NCBI GenBank assembly: GCA_963708575.1
Contig: CAVPTB010000003.1
Span: 806,001 to 870,000, forward strand
Reading direction: 5' to 3'
Length of the DNA: 64,000 bases
From: DASVWZ01 sp963708575
Lineage (GTDB): Bacteria; Acidobacteriota; Terriglobia; Terriglobales; Acidobacteriaceae
Shown: in pieces, positions 51,268 to 58,564 of the stretch
How the letters are laid out: the number at the start of each line of letters is the position of its first letter
Numbering within the stretch: position 1 is the stretch's first letter
Translations under genes and position numbers: made by a program
The notes under the pieces: model-generated
Databases searched by the model: none
What the model was told of the DNA's origin: nothing
What the model saw: the letters and a program-made list of their open reading frames with translations, nothing else

Positions 51268-52458
51268 TCACAATCGACGCTCCGCAGCTGCTTCTTGCCC
51301 TAGCGCAACCCCGAGATCATCTCTGCTGGGCTCGCGAACACTGGCAAAATAGATGTGGTCGGATTCGATGGATGAGCCGCCATCCACCAGAATCGATGCT
51401 CGTTCCATAACCTGCTGTAGTTCGCGGACGTTTCCTTGCCAGGAATGCCTCATCAACATTTCCTTCGCCTCCGAACTAAGCCGGGGTACCAGCCCGCTAG
51501 TCATCGCAAACGCTTGCAGAAAAAATTCCGCGAGCGGCAGGACATCTTCTTTGCGCTCGGCCAACGGCGGCAATTCCAGCGGAAACGCGGAAAGCCGGTA
51601 ATAAAGATCCTCGCGAAACAATCCCTTCTCAACCTGTCGCGGAAGATTGGCATTGGTTGCGGCTACGACACGCACATCCACCTTGACTGGTTCCGAACTC
51701 CCCAAGCGCTGAACCTCTTTTTGCTCGAGGAATCGTAGTAGCTTAGCCTGCAGGCTCAGCGGAAGCTCTCCCACTTCGTCGAGAAATAGCGTGCTCCCCT
51801 GGGCCGAGTAAATTCGACCGGCATACGTTTGCACTGCTCCCGTGAACGCGCCACGAACGTAACCAAACAGCTCGGACTCCAACAGCGCCTCCGGAATGGC
51901 TGCGCAATTCACCACCACACAAGTGCGATTTGAGCGCGGGCTCAACTGATGAATGGCGCGCGCCACCAGCTCTTTTCCCGTACCCGTTGCTCCGAGAATC
52001 AATACCGTGGTGGAGCGTGGTGCGACCAGCCTGGCCAGTCGATACAGACGCTGCATTCCAGGAGATGTTCCTAGCATTCCCGGAAGTGGTTCGAATCCGG
52101 GTTTTGTTGATACCAGTGCGAGATTGGGAGAGGGGTTCCGCAGAGGCACGATTCGAGGCGCGTTCCCCTGTCGTCCTTCATCGTTCGAATCGACCAAGAT
52201 GGTTTCAATGCCTGGAAATCGTGTCTTGATGATCGACACGAGCTCCTCAGCGTCCAGATCCGGAAGTTGACGATCGACAAACAGCGTTTGCCAGTCACCA
52301 CTTTCGAGTTTGGCGAGGGCATCGGCGCCGCCTTGCACCTCCAGCACCGGCCGGCGCCGTTCCGGCAGACTTTGGCGCACCTGTTCCCGGAAAGTAAGAC
52401 TCGGGCTGGCCACCAACACTCCACCGGGGAAATCGGATATGACGGCTGCGGTTGTCAT
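51268..52458 (-). CDS. Sigma-54 activator with degenerate receiver (FleQ/FlrA-like), no DNA-binding domain
   Basis: The N-terminal ~100 residues resemble a receiver but lack the acidic pair (VLVASPSLTF) and the usual Thr/Lys, as in FleQ/FlrA. The AAA domain has GATGTGKELVARAI, the sigma-54 loop GAFTGA in GYVRGAFTGAV, and LFLDEVGELP. The protein then stops after SIESDHIYFASVREPSRDDLGVALGQEAAAERRL with no Fis-type helix-turn-helix, unlike the regulator at 48623. It would have to reach promoters from solution or through a partner, as reported for some flagellar activators such as FlgR. Length is 396. It is first in the minus-strand run leading into the flagellar genes. Confidence 0.85.
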   Translation of the reverse strand: MTTAAVISDFPGGVLVASPSLTFREQVRQSLPERRRPVLEVQGGADALAKLESGDWQTLFVDRQLPDLDAEELVSIIKTRFPGIETILVDSNDEGRQGNAPRIVPLRNPSPNLALVSTKPGFEPLPGMLGTSPGMQRLYRLARLVAPRSTTVLILGATGTGKELVARAIHQLSPRSNRTCVVVNCAAIPEALLESELFGYVRGAFTGAVQTYAGRIYSAQGSTLFLDEVGELPLSLQAKLLRFLEQKEVQRLGSSEPVKVDVRVVAATNANLPRQVEKGLFREDLYYRLSAFPLELPPLAERKEDVLPLAEFFLQAFAMTSGLVPRLSSEAKEMLMRHSWQGNVRELQQVMERASILVDGGSSIESDHIYFASVREPSRDDLGVALGQEAAAERRL

Positions 52459-52694
52459 AACTGGATTTCATCGCTGCGAGATTAAATCGCGATTAAAAAA
52501 ACCTTAGAACGTTCTTATTGAGGCAATTTATTCCCACTCAGGGAGGCAACGTTGGATATGGGAAATTTCTGGCGCTTTGACCCTGCCTTGTTGGGAAAGG
52601 ATTGTCGATAGCGTCGGCAAGTAGCCGAGAAAGGAATTTCAGGTGGGAGAAAATCCGTTCGCGACTGCGTTCAGGGCTTCACTCCCAGCTCACC

Positions 52695-53375
52695 TTACAC
52701 CGTTGCGTGACCGCTCAATTCATAACCCACACCGCGAACCGTGTGGATTAGTCGCTTACCGAACCCGTCATCCACTTTCCGGCGTAGATAATTTACATAG
52801 ACATCCACGATGTTGGTGCAGGTATCGAAGGAAATGTTCCACACGTGTTCGATAATCATGGCCCGGGTAATGCGCCGGCCGGCATTGCGCATCAGGTATT
52901 CGAGCAGCGCAAACTCCTTCGACGTCAAGTCAATCCTGTGTCCTCCTCGTTCCACCATGCGTTCCACTCGATCCAGTCGCAGGTCGTCGACCTTCAGCAC
53001 GGATTCGACGGGCAGGTGACAGCGTCGCAAAAGAGCACGGATCCGCGCCGACAGTTCTGAGAATGAAAACGGTTTCGTCAAATAGTCATCCGCACCCAGA
53101 TCGAGACACTGTACCCGGTCCTCAACCCGGCTTCTCCCCGTCAGAATCAGAATTGGCAGGCTCGGTTTGCGTACCCGGACGGAACGAAGAATCGAAACTC
53201 CATCGACCCGAGGAAGGTTGAGGTCCAGAATCACCAAGTCATAGTCGAACTCGGATGCCATCGCCCGCGCCTGTTCGCCGTCCCCGGAAACGTCGACGGC
53301 GTAATGCTCAGCTTCCAGCGCTTTCTTAATGAAACTTCCCAGAGCCGGATCGTCTTCCGCTACCAGAATTCGCAT
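52695..53375 (-). CDS. Orphan OmpR/PhoB-family response regulator
   Basis: The receiver (residues 1-115) has the acidic pair in VAEDDPALG, the phosphorylated Asp in LVILDLNLPRVDG, the conserved Thr in LILTGRS and Lys in DYLTKPF. The winged-helix output domain (about 128-222) has LTSKEFALLEYLMRNAGRRITRAMI, NIVDVYVNYLRRKVDDGF and LIHTVRGVGYEL. Length is 226 residues. No kinase gene is adjacent: the upstream neighbour is a divergent diguanylate cyclase. Its stop is 236 bases from the FleQ-like start, so it is not clearly part of the flagellar operon. Target genes are unknown. Confidence 0.87.
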   Translation of the reverse strand: MRILVAEDDPALGSFIKKALEAEHYAVDVSGDGEQARAMASEFDYDLVILDLNLPRVDGVSILRSVRVRKPSLPILILTGRSRVEDRVQCLDLGADDYLTKPFSFSELSARIRALLRRCHLPVESVLKVDDLRLDRVERMVERGGHRIDLTSKEFALLEYLMRNAGRRITRAMIIEHVWNISFDTCTNIVDVYVNYLRRKVDDGFGKRLIHTVRGVGYELSGHATV

Positions 53376-53608
53376 AAAGTTCCTCTAATCCTGCGAATCT
53401 GATTCTAGGCGGGGGTACGGTTGCCGAGACAAAATCCGAACCACACCAAAGTATTAGCTTCCGCTAATGGAACGAAACCGCGCCAATCGGGAGGGTACCC
53501 AGCCCGCCACTCACGCCCGGAACGCTCCAGTAGGGATAATTTCAATCAGAGCAATTTCCCAAGCTGATACGTGACGTGCAGTCCATCAGCTAAGGCTGTG
53601 CCGCACCT

Positions 53609-54934
53609 ATGGATATCTGGAATAGGAAGACCCTTAAGTCCCTGGTATTGCCTTCAGGACTGACGCTGCTCCTGGCGTTACTTGTCCTGCAGTCGGGATC
53701 TGTCCAGGTCTCTGCTTCTGCGGTTGATCTTTTCTATTACGTGATATTGGCTGCCGGAATCTTGCTGGCGTGGCGTTTCCAGTCCAGTGGCATTCTGTCC
53801 GCGTTGATGCTGATCTTAATTTCCCATCGCGCTCTCGAATTCTTCTCCGCAGGAAAGATTGTTTTCTCCGGTCCAGGCCGCGTCGCCTTCGAAGTAATCG
53901 GAGTTCTGCTGCCTCTTAACTTCGTCGCTCTGGGTTTTGCATCGGAGCGACGCATTACGCTTTCCACCGTAGGTGCGCGCGGCGCCTGGCTGTTCGTTCA
54001 GTCGGTCTTTGTCGCCGCTGTATGTCGGCCCGGGACCACCAAAGCTCCGGCGATTTTCCATGCAGCCTGGGTCAGTAAACGTTTGTTCCAATGGACGCAC
54101 CTGCCTCAGTCGGCAGTATTGATTTTTCTTCTAAGTTTCTGCGTCCTCGCAGCCCGCTTCTGGATTCACCGCAAGCCCACAACGGCCGGCCTGCTCTGGG
54201 CTTTGGCGGCGGTGTTTGCTGGAATGCAGGCCGGCGGAGTTGGCCGTATTGGCAGCGCCTATTTCGCAGTCGCCGCGTTGATTCTGGTCAGCTCCATTGT
54301 CGAAAACTCCTATCTGCTCGCTTACCACGACGAACTTACGTCGCTTCCGGCGCGGCGCGCTTTCAATCTGGCATTGCCCGGCCTGACCGCACCCTACTCG
54401 GTCGCCGCCGTGGACATCGATCACTTCAAGTCTGTGAACGATACCTACGGGCACGATACCGGCGATCAGGTCTTGCGGATGGTGGCTGCGCGCCTATCGC
54501 GCGTCACCGGAGGCGGAGAAGCCTATCGAGTGGGGGGGGAAGAATTCACCATTCTGTTTCCGGGGAAAACCGCGAAAGAGGTGCTGCCGCACTTGCAAGT
54601 ATTGCGGCAAGCTATCGAGCAATCGAGCTTTCGCCTGCGCATCTCAGCGGATCGCCGCACCGCGCCGCGCGAAAGCAACGATCGCCGCGCTCATGAAACG
54701 AAAGGCAGTCCTGGTCGGAAGAGAAGAGTCGTTCCCACTGAATCCGTTGCCGGAGAGCTTTCGGTTACGGTAAGCATGGGGCTGGCGGAGCCGAATTCCA
54801 AGACCCAGGAAATTTCGCAGGTGATTGAAGCAGCCGATAAGGCTCTGTACCGCGCCAAACAATCCGGCCGAAATCGCGTGGAAACAGCCGGAGCCCAGCG
54901 CGCACGCGCTCGTGCGAAGCGAGCCACCGCCTAG
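53609..54934 (+). CDS. Membrane diguanylate cyclase (GGDEF domain)
   Basis: Several hydrophobic segments (about residues 14-31, 39-55, 59-70, 90-110, 125-140, 168-190 and 197-212) form a membrane sensor. The GGDEF domain starts at YHDELTSLPARRAFN (near residue 235) and contains VDIDHFKSVNDTYGHDTGDQVL and the active-site motif GGEEF in YRVGGEEFTILF. It makes cyclic di-GMP from two GTP. No I-site RxxD was identified with confidence. Between LRISADRR and SVTVSMGLAEP there is a basic, probably disordered insert of about 40 residues. It lies divergently from the orphan regulator and ends 17 bases from the convergent MbfA-like gene. Confidence 0.87.
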   Translation: MDIWNRKTLKSLVLPSGLTLLLALLVLQSGSVQVSASAVDLFYYVILAAGILLAWRFQSSGILSALMLILISHRALEFFSAGKIVFSGPGRVAFEVIGVLLPLNFVALGFASERRITLSTVGARGAWLFVQSVFVAAVCRPGTTKAPAIFHAAWVSKRLFQWTHLPQSAVLIFLLSFCVLAARFWIHRKPTTAGLLWALAAVFAGMQAGGVGRIGSAYFAVAALILVSSIVENSYLLAYHDELTSLPARRAFNLALPGLTAPYSVAAVDIDHFKSVNDTYGHDTGDQVLRMVAARLSRVTGGGEAYRVGGEEFTILFPGKTAKEVLPHLQVLRQAIEQSSFRLRISADRRTAPRESNDRRAHETKGSPGRKRRVVPTESVAGELSVTVSMGLAEPNSKTQEISQVIEAADKALYRAKQSGRNRVETAGAQRARARAKRATA

Positions 54935-54951
54935 CCGTTTGCCTCTTCGAA

Positions 54952-55908
54952 CTAAGAGCTCCCGATCAGCACGCCTGTAATAAAGACCAGCGCTCCACCC
55001 AGTGCGACCTGCATTGCGGCGGAGAGCGTCGGCGTATCCATGTAGCGGTGGCGAATCCACGTGATGACCGCCAGCTCAACTACGACTACGACGGCCGCAA
55101 CCGCTAGCGCCGCCTGAAATCCTGGAATCAGAAAGGGCAGGGTATGTCCAATCCCGCCGAGGGCGGTCATGGCGCCGCATATCAAGCCACGTACCCACGG
55201 ATGTCCGCGGCCCGTTAAGCTGCCGTCATCGGAGAGGGCTTCCGCAAAGCCCATGCTGATCCCCGCGCCGATCGACGCTGCCAGGCCCACTAGAAAAGCG
55301 TCCCAGCTTTTGTGCGTCGCAAAGGCCGCCGCAAAGACTGGAGCCAATGTTGAAACTGACCCGTCCATCAAGCCAGCAAGCCCCGGCTGCACAATCTGCA
55401 ACACAAACAAACGGCGGCGGGCCTTTTCTTCGTCGTGCGCCACGTCGGGAGGCAATTCTTCGTCCTTTAATTCTTGGGCCCGGTCTTCGTGGACGCGCTC
55501 TTCTTGAGCGAGATCGTCGAGCAACTGCCGGATACTGGCATCCTGCGATCGAGCCGCCGCTTTCTCGTAGAAGCGCCGGGTTTCGACTTCGTTGGCGCTG
55601 GCCTGGGCTCGCACCGTCTCCAGACGGAGCGGCGTTACCAACCAGACCGGCTTGCGTTCAATGAATCCCTTCACGTCCTGCCGACGGATTAGCGGCACGT
55701 GCTCGCCAAACTTCTTCCTGAACAACTCCAGCAATCGCCGACGGTGCCCCGATTCCATCACCCGCATTCCGTCGAATACCGCCGCCGATGCGGGAAAGTC
55801 CTGCCGCAAACCTTCAGCGTAGTCCGCATAAACTCGTTCGTCTTCTTCTTCCAGCGAAATTGCCAACGCAAGAATCTCGCGTTCGCTAAGAGATTCGAAG
55901 TTCTTCAT
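54952..55908 (-). CDS. Membrane-bound ferritin-like / VIT1-family protein (MbfA-like)
   Basis: The start is the ATG at 55906-55908 (MKNFESLSE). The N-terminal ~160 residues are a ferritin-like (rubrerythrin/erythrin) domain with Glu-rich helices: LALAISLEEEDERVYADYA, MRVMESGHRRRL, EVETRRFYEKAAA and LAQEERVHEDRA, whose Glu/His pairs can bind a di-iron site. The C-terminal ~150 residues are VIT1/CCC1-type membrane helices (GLAGLMDGSVSTLAPVFAAAFATH, GISMGFAEALSDDGS). In Bradyrhizobium and Agrobacterium MbfA exports iron and protects against peroxide. Length is 318 residues. The neighbours give no further hint. Confidence 0.82.
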   Translation of the reverse strand: MKNFESLSEREILALAISLEEEDERVYADYAEGLRQDFPASAAVFDGMRVMESGHRRRLLELFRKKFGEHVPLIRRQDVKGFIERKPVWLVTPLRLETVRAQASANEVETRRFYEKAAARSQDASIRQLLDDLAQEERVHEDRAQELKDEELPPDVAHDEEKARRRLFVLQIVQPGLAGLMDGSVSTLAPVFAAAFATHKSWDAFLVGLAASIGAGISMGFAEALSDDGSLTGRGHPWVRGLICGAMTALGGIGHTLPFLIPGFQAALAVAAVVVVVELAVITWIRHRYMDTPTLSAAMQVALGGALVFITGVLIGSS

Positions 55909-56032
55909 GCGGCCTAGTGTAAGCGGAGAGGCAGGATTGCTCAAAGGAATCGCGGAAGATTCTGAAAGCGGGACGAACAGCGCATGAGAGTTTAAGATTT
56001 TGCACTGGGAAGCAGGGACCGCAAAAGAAAAT

Positions 56033-56058
56033 GGCCGGAAGCGCAACGGCTTCCGGCC
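56033..56058 (-). terminator. Strong intrinsic terminator of the DUF2844-DUF3443 operon
   Basis: A perfect ten-base stem pairs 56033-56042 (GGCCGGAAGC) with 56049-56058 (GCTTCCGGCC) around a six-base loop. Read on the minus strand it is followed by ATTTTCTTTTGC. It begins ten bases after the stop of the DUF3443 gene. Confidence 0.88.
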
Positions 56059-56068
56059 GGACAGTCGT

Positions 56069-57844
56069 TCACATGCTTAATATGCCCACCATGGAGACGC
56101 TGGTTGTCCAGATGTACGGGCTGCCCATCAACGGCGTGAATACCGTTTTTCCAAAGAAGAACGGCAGACCCCAGTCGAAACTGCCGGCAGCATTGGGGCC
56201 CGCGAGATCACCGTAAGCCGCATTCGTGGAGTTATTAAATAAGGTATCGGCGTTAGCCACGCTGAAATTTACAGTTCCCGAGCCTTGAGTTGCCCCGATG
56301 TTTTGAGCGTTCAGGAAGTCTGTGCTGGAAGGACAGAAGAAGCTACTGGCGTCCGAGCAGACCGGGATTGTTGAATCCGGGAAGAAGTAGGCGTTTGAGC
56401 CGCTGTCGATAAAGCTGCTAGTAAGCACCTGGGTGCCATAGTTGGTTGTAAATTCATCCATCGAATTCAGCGTGTATACGGTCGCCAGCCCGAGCGCGTT
56501 GTTAGCCTCAGTGCCGATGCCAAACGTCATGGTGCCTGTAACCGAAGGTTCGCCATCGGTTACGCTCGGGAAATTAATTGCCTCGCCGTTGTTGTCAAGT
56601 GAGAACGCGACAACCGGAGTTACGATCTGTTGGTTGGGGGATGAGTCAGAACATTCAGACCCACAGGATACGAACGTAGACTGACAGCCAGTCGAAGAAC
56701 AAGCAAAGTAGATATTTGGTGGAGACTGCTGGCCGCCGTTGGGATCGCAGGCGAAGCCGCAATCAAATGGTTCGGGACCCACCCCTAAAATTCCGTTCGC
56801 CCCTAGCCCGGCCTGATTGTCCTCATCGGTTCCGCCGTTCGAACAAGCTGCTGGAATCGCAAAACCGGACGGATCTGCAACTACATGAATCGGTATGCTG
56901 CTTGCCGTTTCCCCGGCGATATGTACGTCAGCTAAATCAACCTGCCCCCATAGGAACGAGAGATCAACAAAGCTTACGCAGTTATTTAGAGTCATTCCGT
57001 TCGATGTAATCGGAGAAAGACCGAGTCCATTAAGGGAGCTGCCAAGTACTCGGAGACCAACTGACCCGGTGTCGACTAGTAGGTGATCCACAGTTGTGCA
57101 GTTGGTTGCACTTCCGGGAACGCAGATTGTAGCGCTGGTGAAAATACCGTTTGGATAAATCGAGCCCGCTACGGGTCCGCCGTCGACAGTCACAAACTGC
57201 ACATTGTTCGCTGCACCTGACGGGACCACACCGATCTGCGTCAAAGCAGTAGCCGCCGAGCTCGCCACCGACGTCGCAGTAATGGTTGCTACCTCTGCGC
57301 CAGAGACGGAAGCAGGTGCGTCGTACGTCACAGAAGTGGTGGTGTTGTTCGTCAGTGTTCCTGGGCCCGAGAGGCTCCAATTGACGCCTGAGTTCGTTGA
57401 ATCCCCAGTTACCGTCGCCGCGATCGAAGCGGTTCCGCCCTGGTTTATTGTGGTCGTGCCGTTGACGAGAATCGAGACCGCCGTGCCGGTTACGTTTATC
57501 TGGATCGAGGCGGAAGAGCTTGAACTCGCCACGGAAGTAGCGGTAATTGAGACGATCTGTGTACTACTCACGGACGCGGGCGCCGTGTATGTCGCCGAGG
57601 TCGAGGTCTGATTGCTCAACGTTCCAACGCCCGATAAGCTCCAAGTCACACCCTGATTGCTGGAGTCGTTGGACACGACAGCGGTGAGGGACGAGGTTTG
57701 TCCGACCGCGATCGTCGTTGGGGTAGCGGCAACCTGCACAGTTATCGCTACGCCGCTCGGCGTTCCACCCCCGCCACAACCCACCAACGTCCCCAAAGTC
57801 GCCACCACTGCTACCGCGAAGAAGCTGCGCACCAATGATTTCAT
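56069..57844 (-). CDS. DUF3443 lipoprotein with bacterial Ig-like repeats
   Basis: The signal peptide ends in the lipobox LVGC followed by GGGG (Cys near residue 23), so the mature protein is lipid-anchored. Residues about 30-210 are two ~90-residue immunoglobulin-like repeats with VTWSLSGVGTLSNQTSTSATYTAPASVS and VNWSLSGPGTLTNNTTTSVTYDAPASVS. The rest is DUF3443, with LLVDTGSVGLRVLGSSL, GILGVGPEPFDCG, SFIDSGSNAYFFPD and a Cys-rich centre. The DTG/DSG pair resembles pepsin-type aspartic peptidase motifs, but activity is unproven. Length is 591. Its ATG overlaps the DUF2844 stop, so they are translationally coupled, and a terminator follows. Confidence 0.85.
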   Translation of the reverse strand: MKSLVRSFFAVAVVATLGTLVGCGGGGTPSGVAITVQVAATPTTIAVGQTSSLTAVVSNDSSNQGVTWSLSGVGTLSNQTSTSATYTAPASVSSTQIVSITATSVASSSSSASIQINVTGTAVSILVNGTTTINQGGTASIAATVTGDSTNSGVNWSLSGPGTLTNNTTTSVTYDAPASVSGAEVATITATSVASSAATALTQIGVVPSGAANNVQFVTVDGGPVAGSIYPNGIFTSATICVPGSATNCTTVDHLLVDTGSVGLRVLGSSLNGLGLSPITSNGMTLNNCVSFVDLSFLWGQVDLADVHIAGETASSIPIHVVADPSGFAIPAACSNGGTDEDNQAGLGANGILGVGPEPFDCGFACDPNGGQQSPPNIYFACSSTGCQSTFVSCGSECSDSSPNQQIVTPVVAFSLDNNGEAINFPSVTDGEPSVTGTMTFGIGTEANNALGLATVYTLNSMDEFTTNYGTQVLTSSFIDSGSNAYFFPDSTIPVCSDASSFFCPSSTDFLNAQNIGATQGSGTVNFSVANADTLFNNSTNAAYGDLAGPNAAGSFDWGLPFFFGKTVFTPLMGSPYIWTTSVSMVGILSM

Positions 57845-58323
57845 TACCGTATCTCCCCTGCGTTGACTTGCTGCGGCACCATGTCAGGAACGTATGCCCG
57901 GCCGTAAAAGGCACGCATATGTCCCCCGGTTTCAACCACCAGTCCGGGTTGCTTCAGAGAAAGCGGATGACGCCCCGGCCGCTTCTGATGATCTTCCTGA
58001 GCGGCGGCGGAAAATTGCTGGAAGTAGGTGCCCATCAACTGGTGAATATCCGGCATGAACGGGCCTTGCCAAGCCACGCCAAAGACCCGGCCCGCTGGCG
58101 AAACATATTCGCGGACAATGGTGCCGTGAGTATCTTTGATCTCGTGAACGGCGTAGTCCGCCCCCTGCTTGATCTGCACTGTGGCTTTCATGTGCGTCTT
58201 GTCTTCTTGCACCGAATTCAAATCTCCACCCAGCGCTGCCATGGCCGGCAGGCAGCAAGCGGAGAGCATAAGCAGAGCGCCAAACGCGGTCACAAAACCC
58301 TTATGGTTTCTAGACATAGTCAT
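57844..58323 (-). CDS. DUF2844 secreted protein
   Basis: This 159-residue protein begins with a signal peptide (cut near AMAAL). The mature part starts GGDLNSVQEDKTHMKA and carries the DUF2844 features YAVHEIKDTHGTIVREYVSPAGRVFGVAWQGPFMPDIHQLMGTYF, then LVVETGGHMRAFYGRAYVPDMVP. The next gene, DUF3443, starts at its stop (TAATG overlap). The two families are commonly found side by side in Burkholderia and acidobacteria, which supports a joint function, still undefined; export or surface assembly is a guess. Confidence 0.82.
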   Translation of the reverse strand: MTMSRNHKGFVTAFGALLMLSACCLPAMAALGGDLNSVQEDKTHMKATVQIKQGADYAVHEIKDTHGTIVREYVSPAGRVFGVAWQGPFMPDIHQLMGTYFQQFSAAAQEDHQKRPGRHPLSLKQPGLVVETGGHMRAFYGRAYVPDMVPQQVNAGEIR

Positions 58324-58564
58324 CCCCTTAACGTGCTTCGCCGAAATACACCAATTGCGTAAGTGCAGTAAAACCCGAAAAACCAGAATAGTTGCTGTTT
58401 GTAGTTGGAATGTCCATGAATTCTCGGAAGTTGCACTGCTATCGCAATTGTTTTAGCCGAGCAGCGAATTGTTCGATCTGAAGGCATTCTAGGCCCAGGA
58501 ACCATCAGCGGCGATTAGCTTCGCTGGTTACCGGCACGGAAGAAATACGATACATTTGTGAGTC

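Noticed and set aside
52459..52694. A sigma-54 (-24/-12) promoter upstream of the FleQ-like gene
   Set aside because: The best candidate, TGGCGC with a downstream GC near 52570, is on the other strand and has the wrong GG-to-GC spacing.
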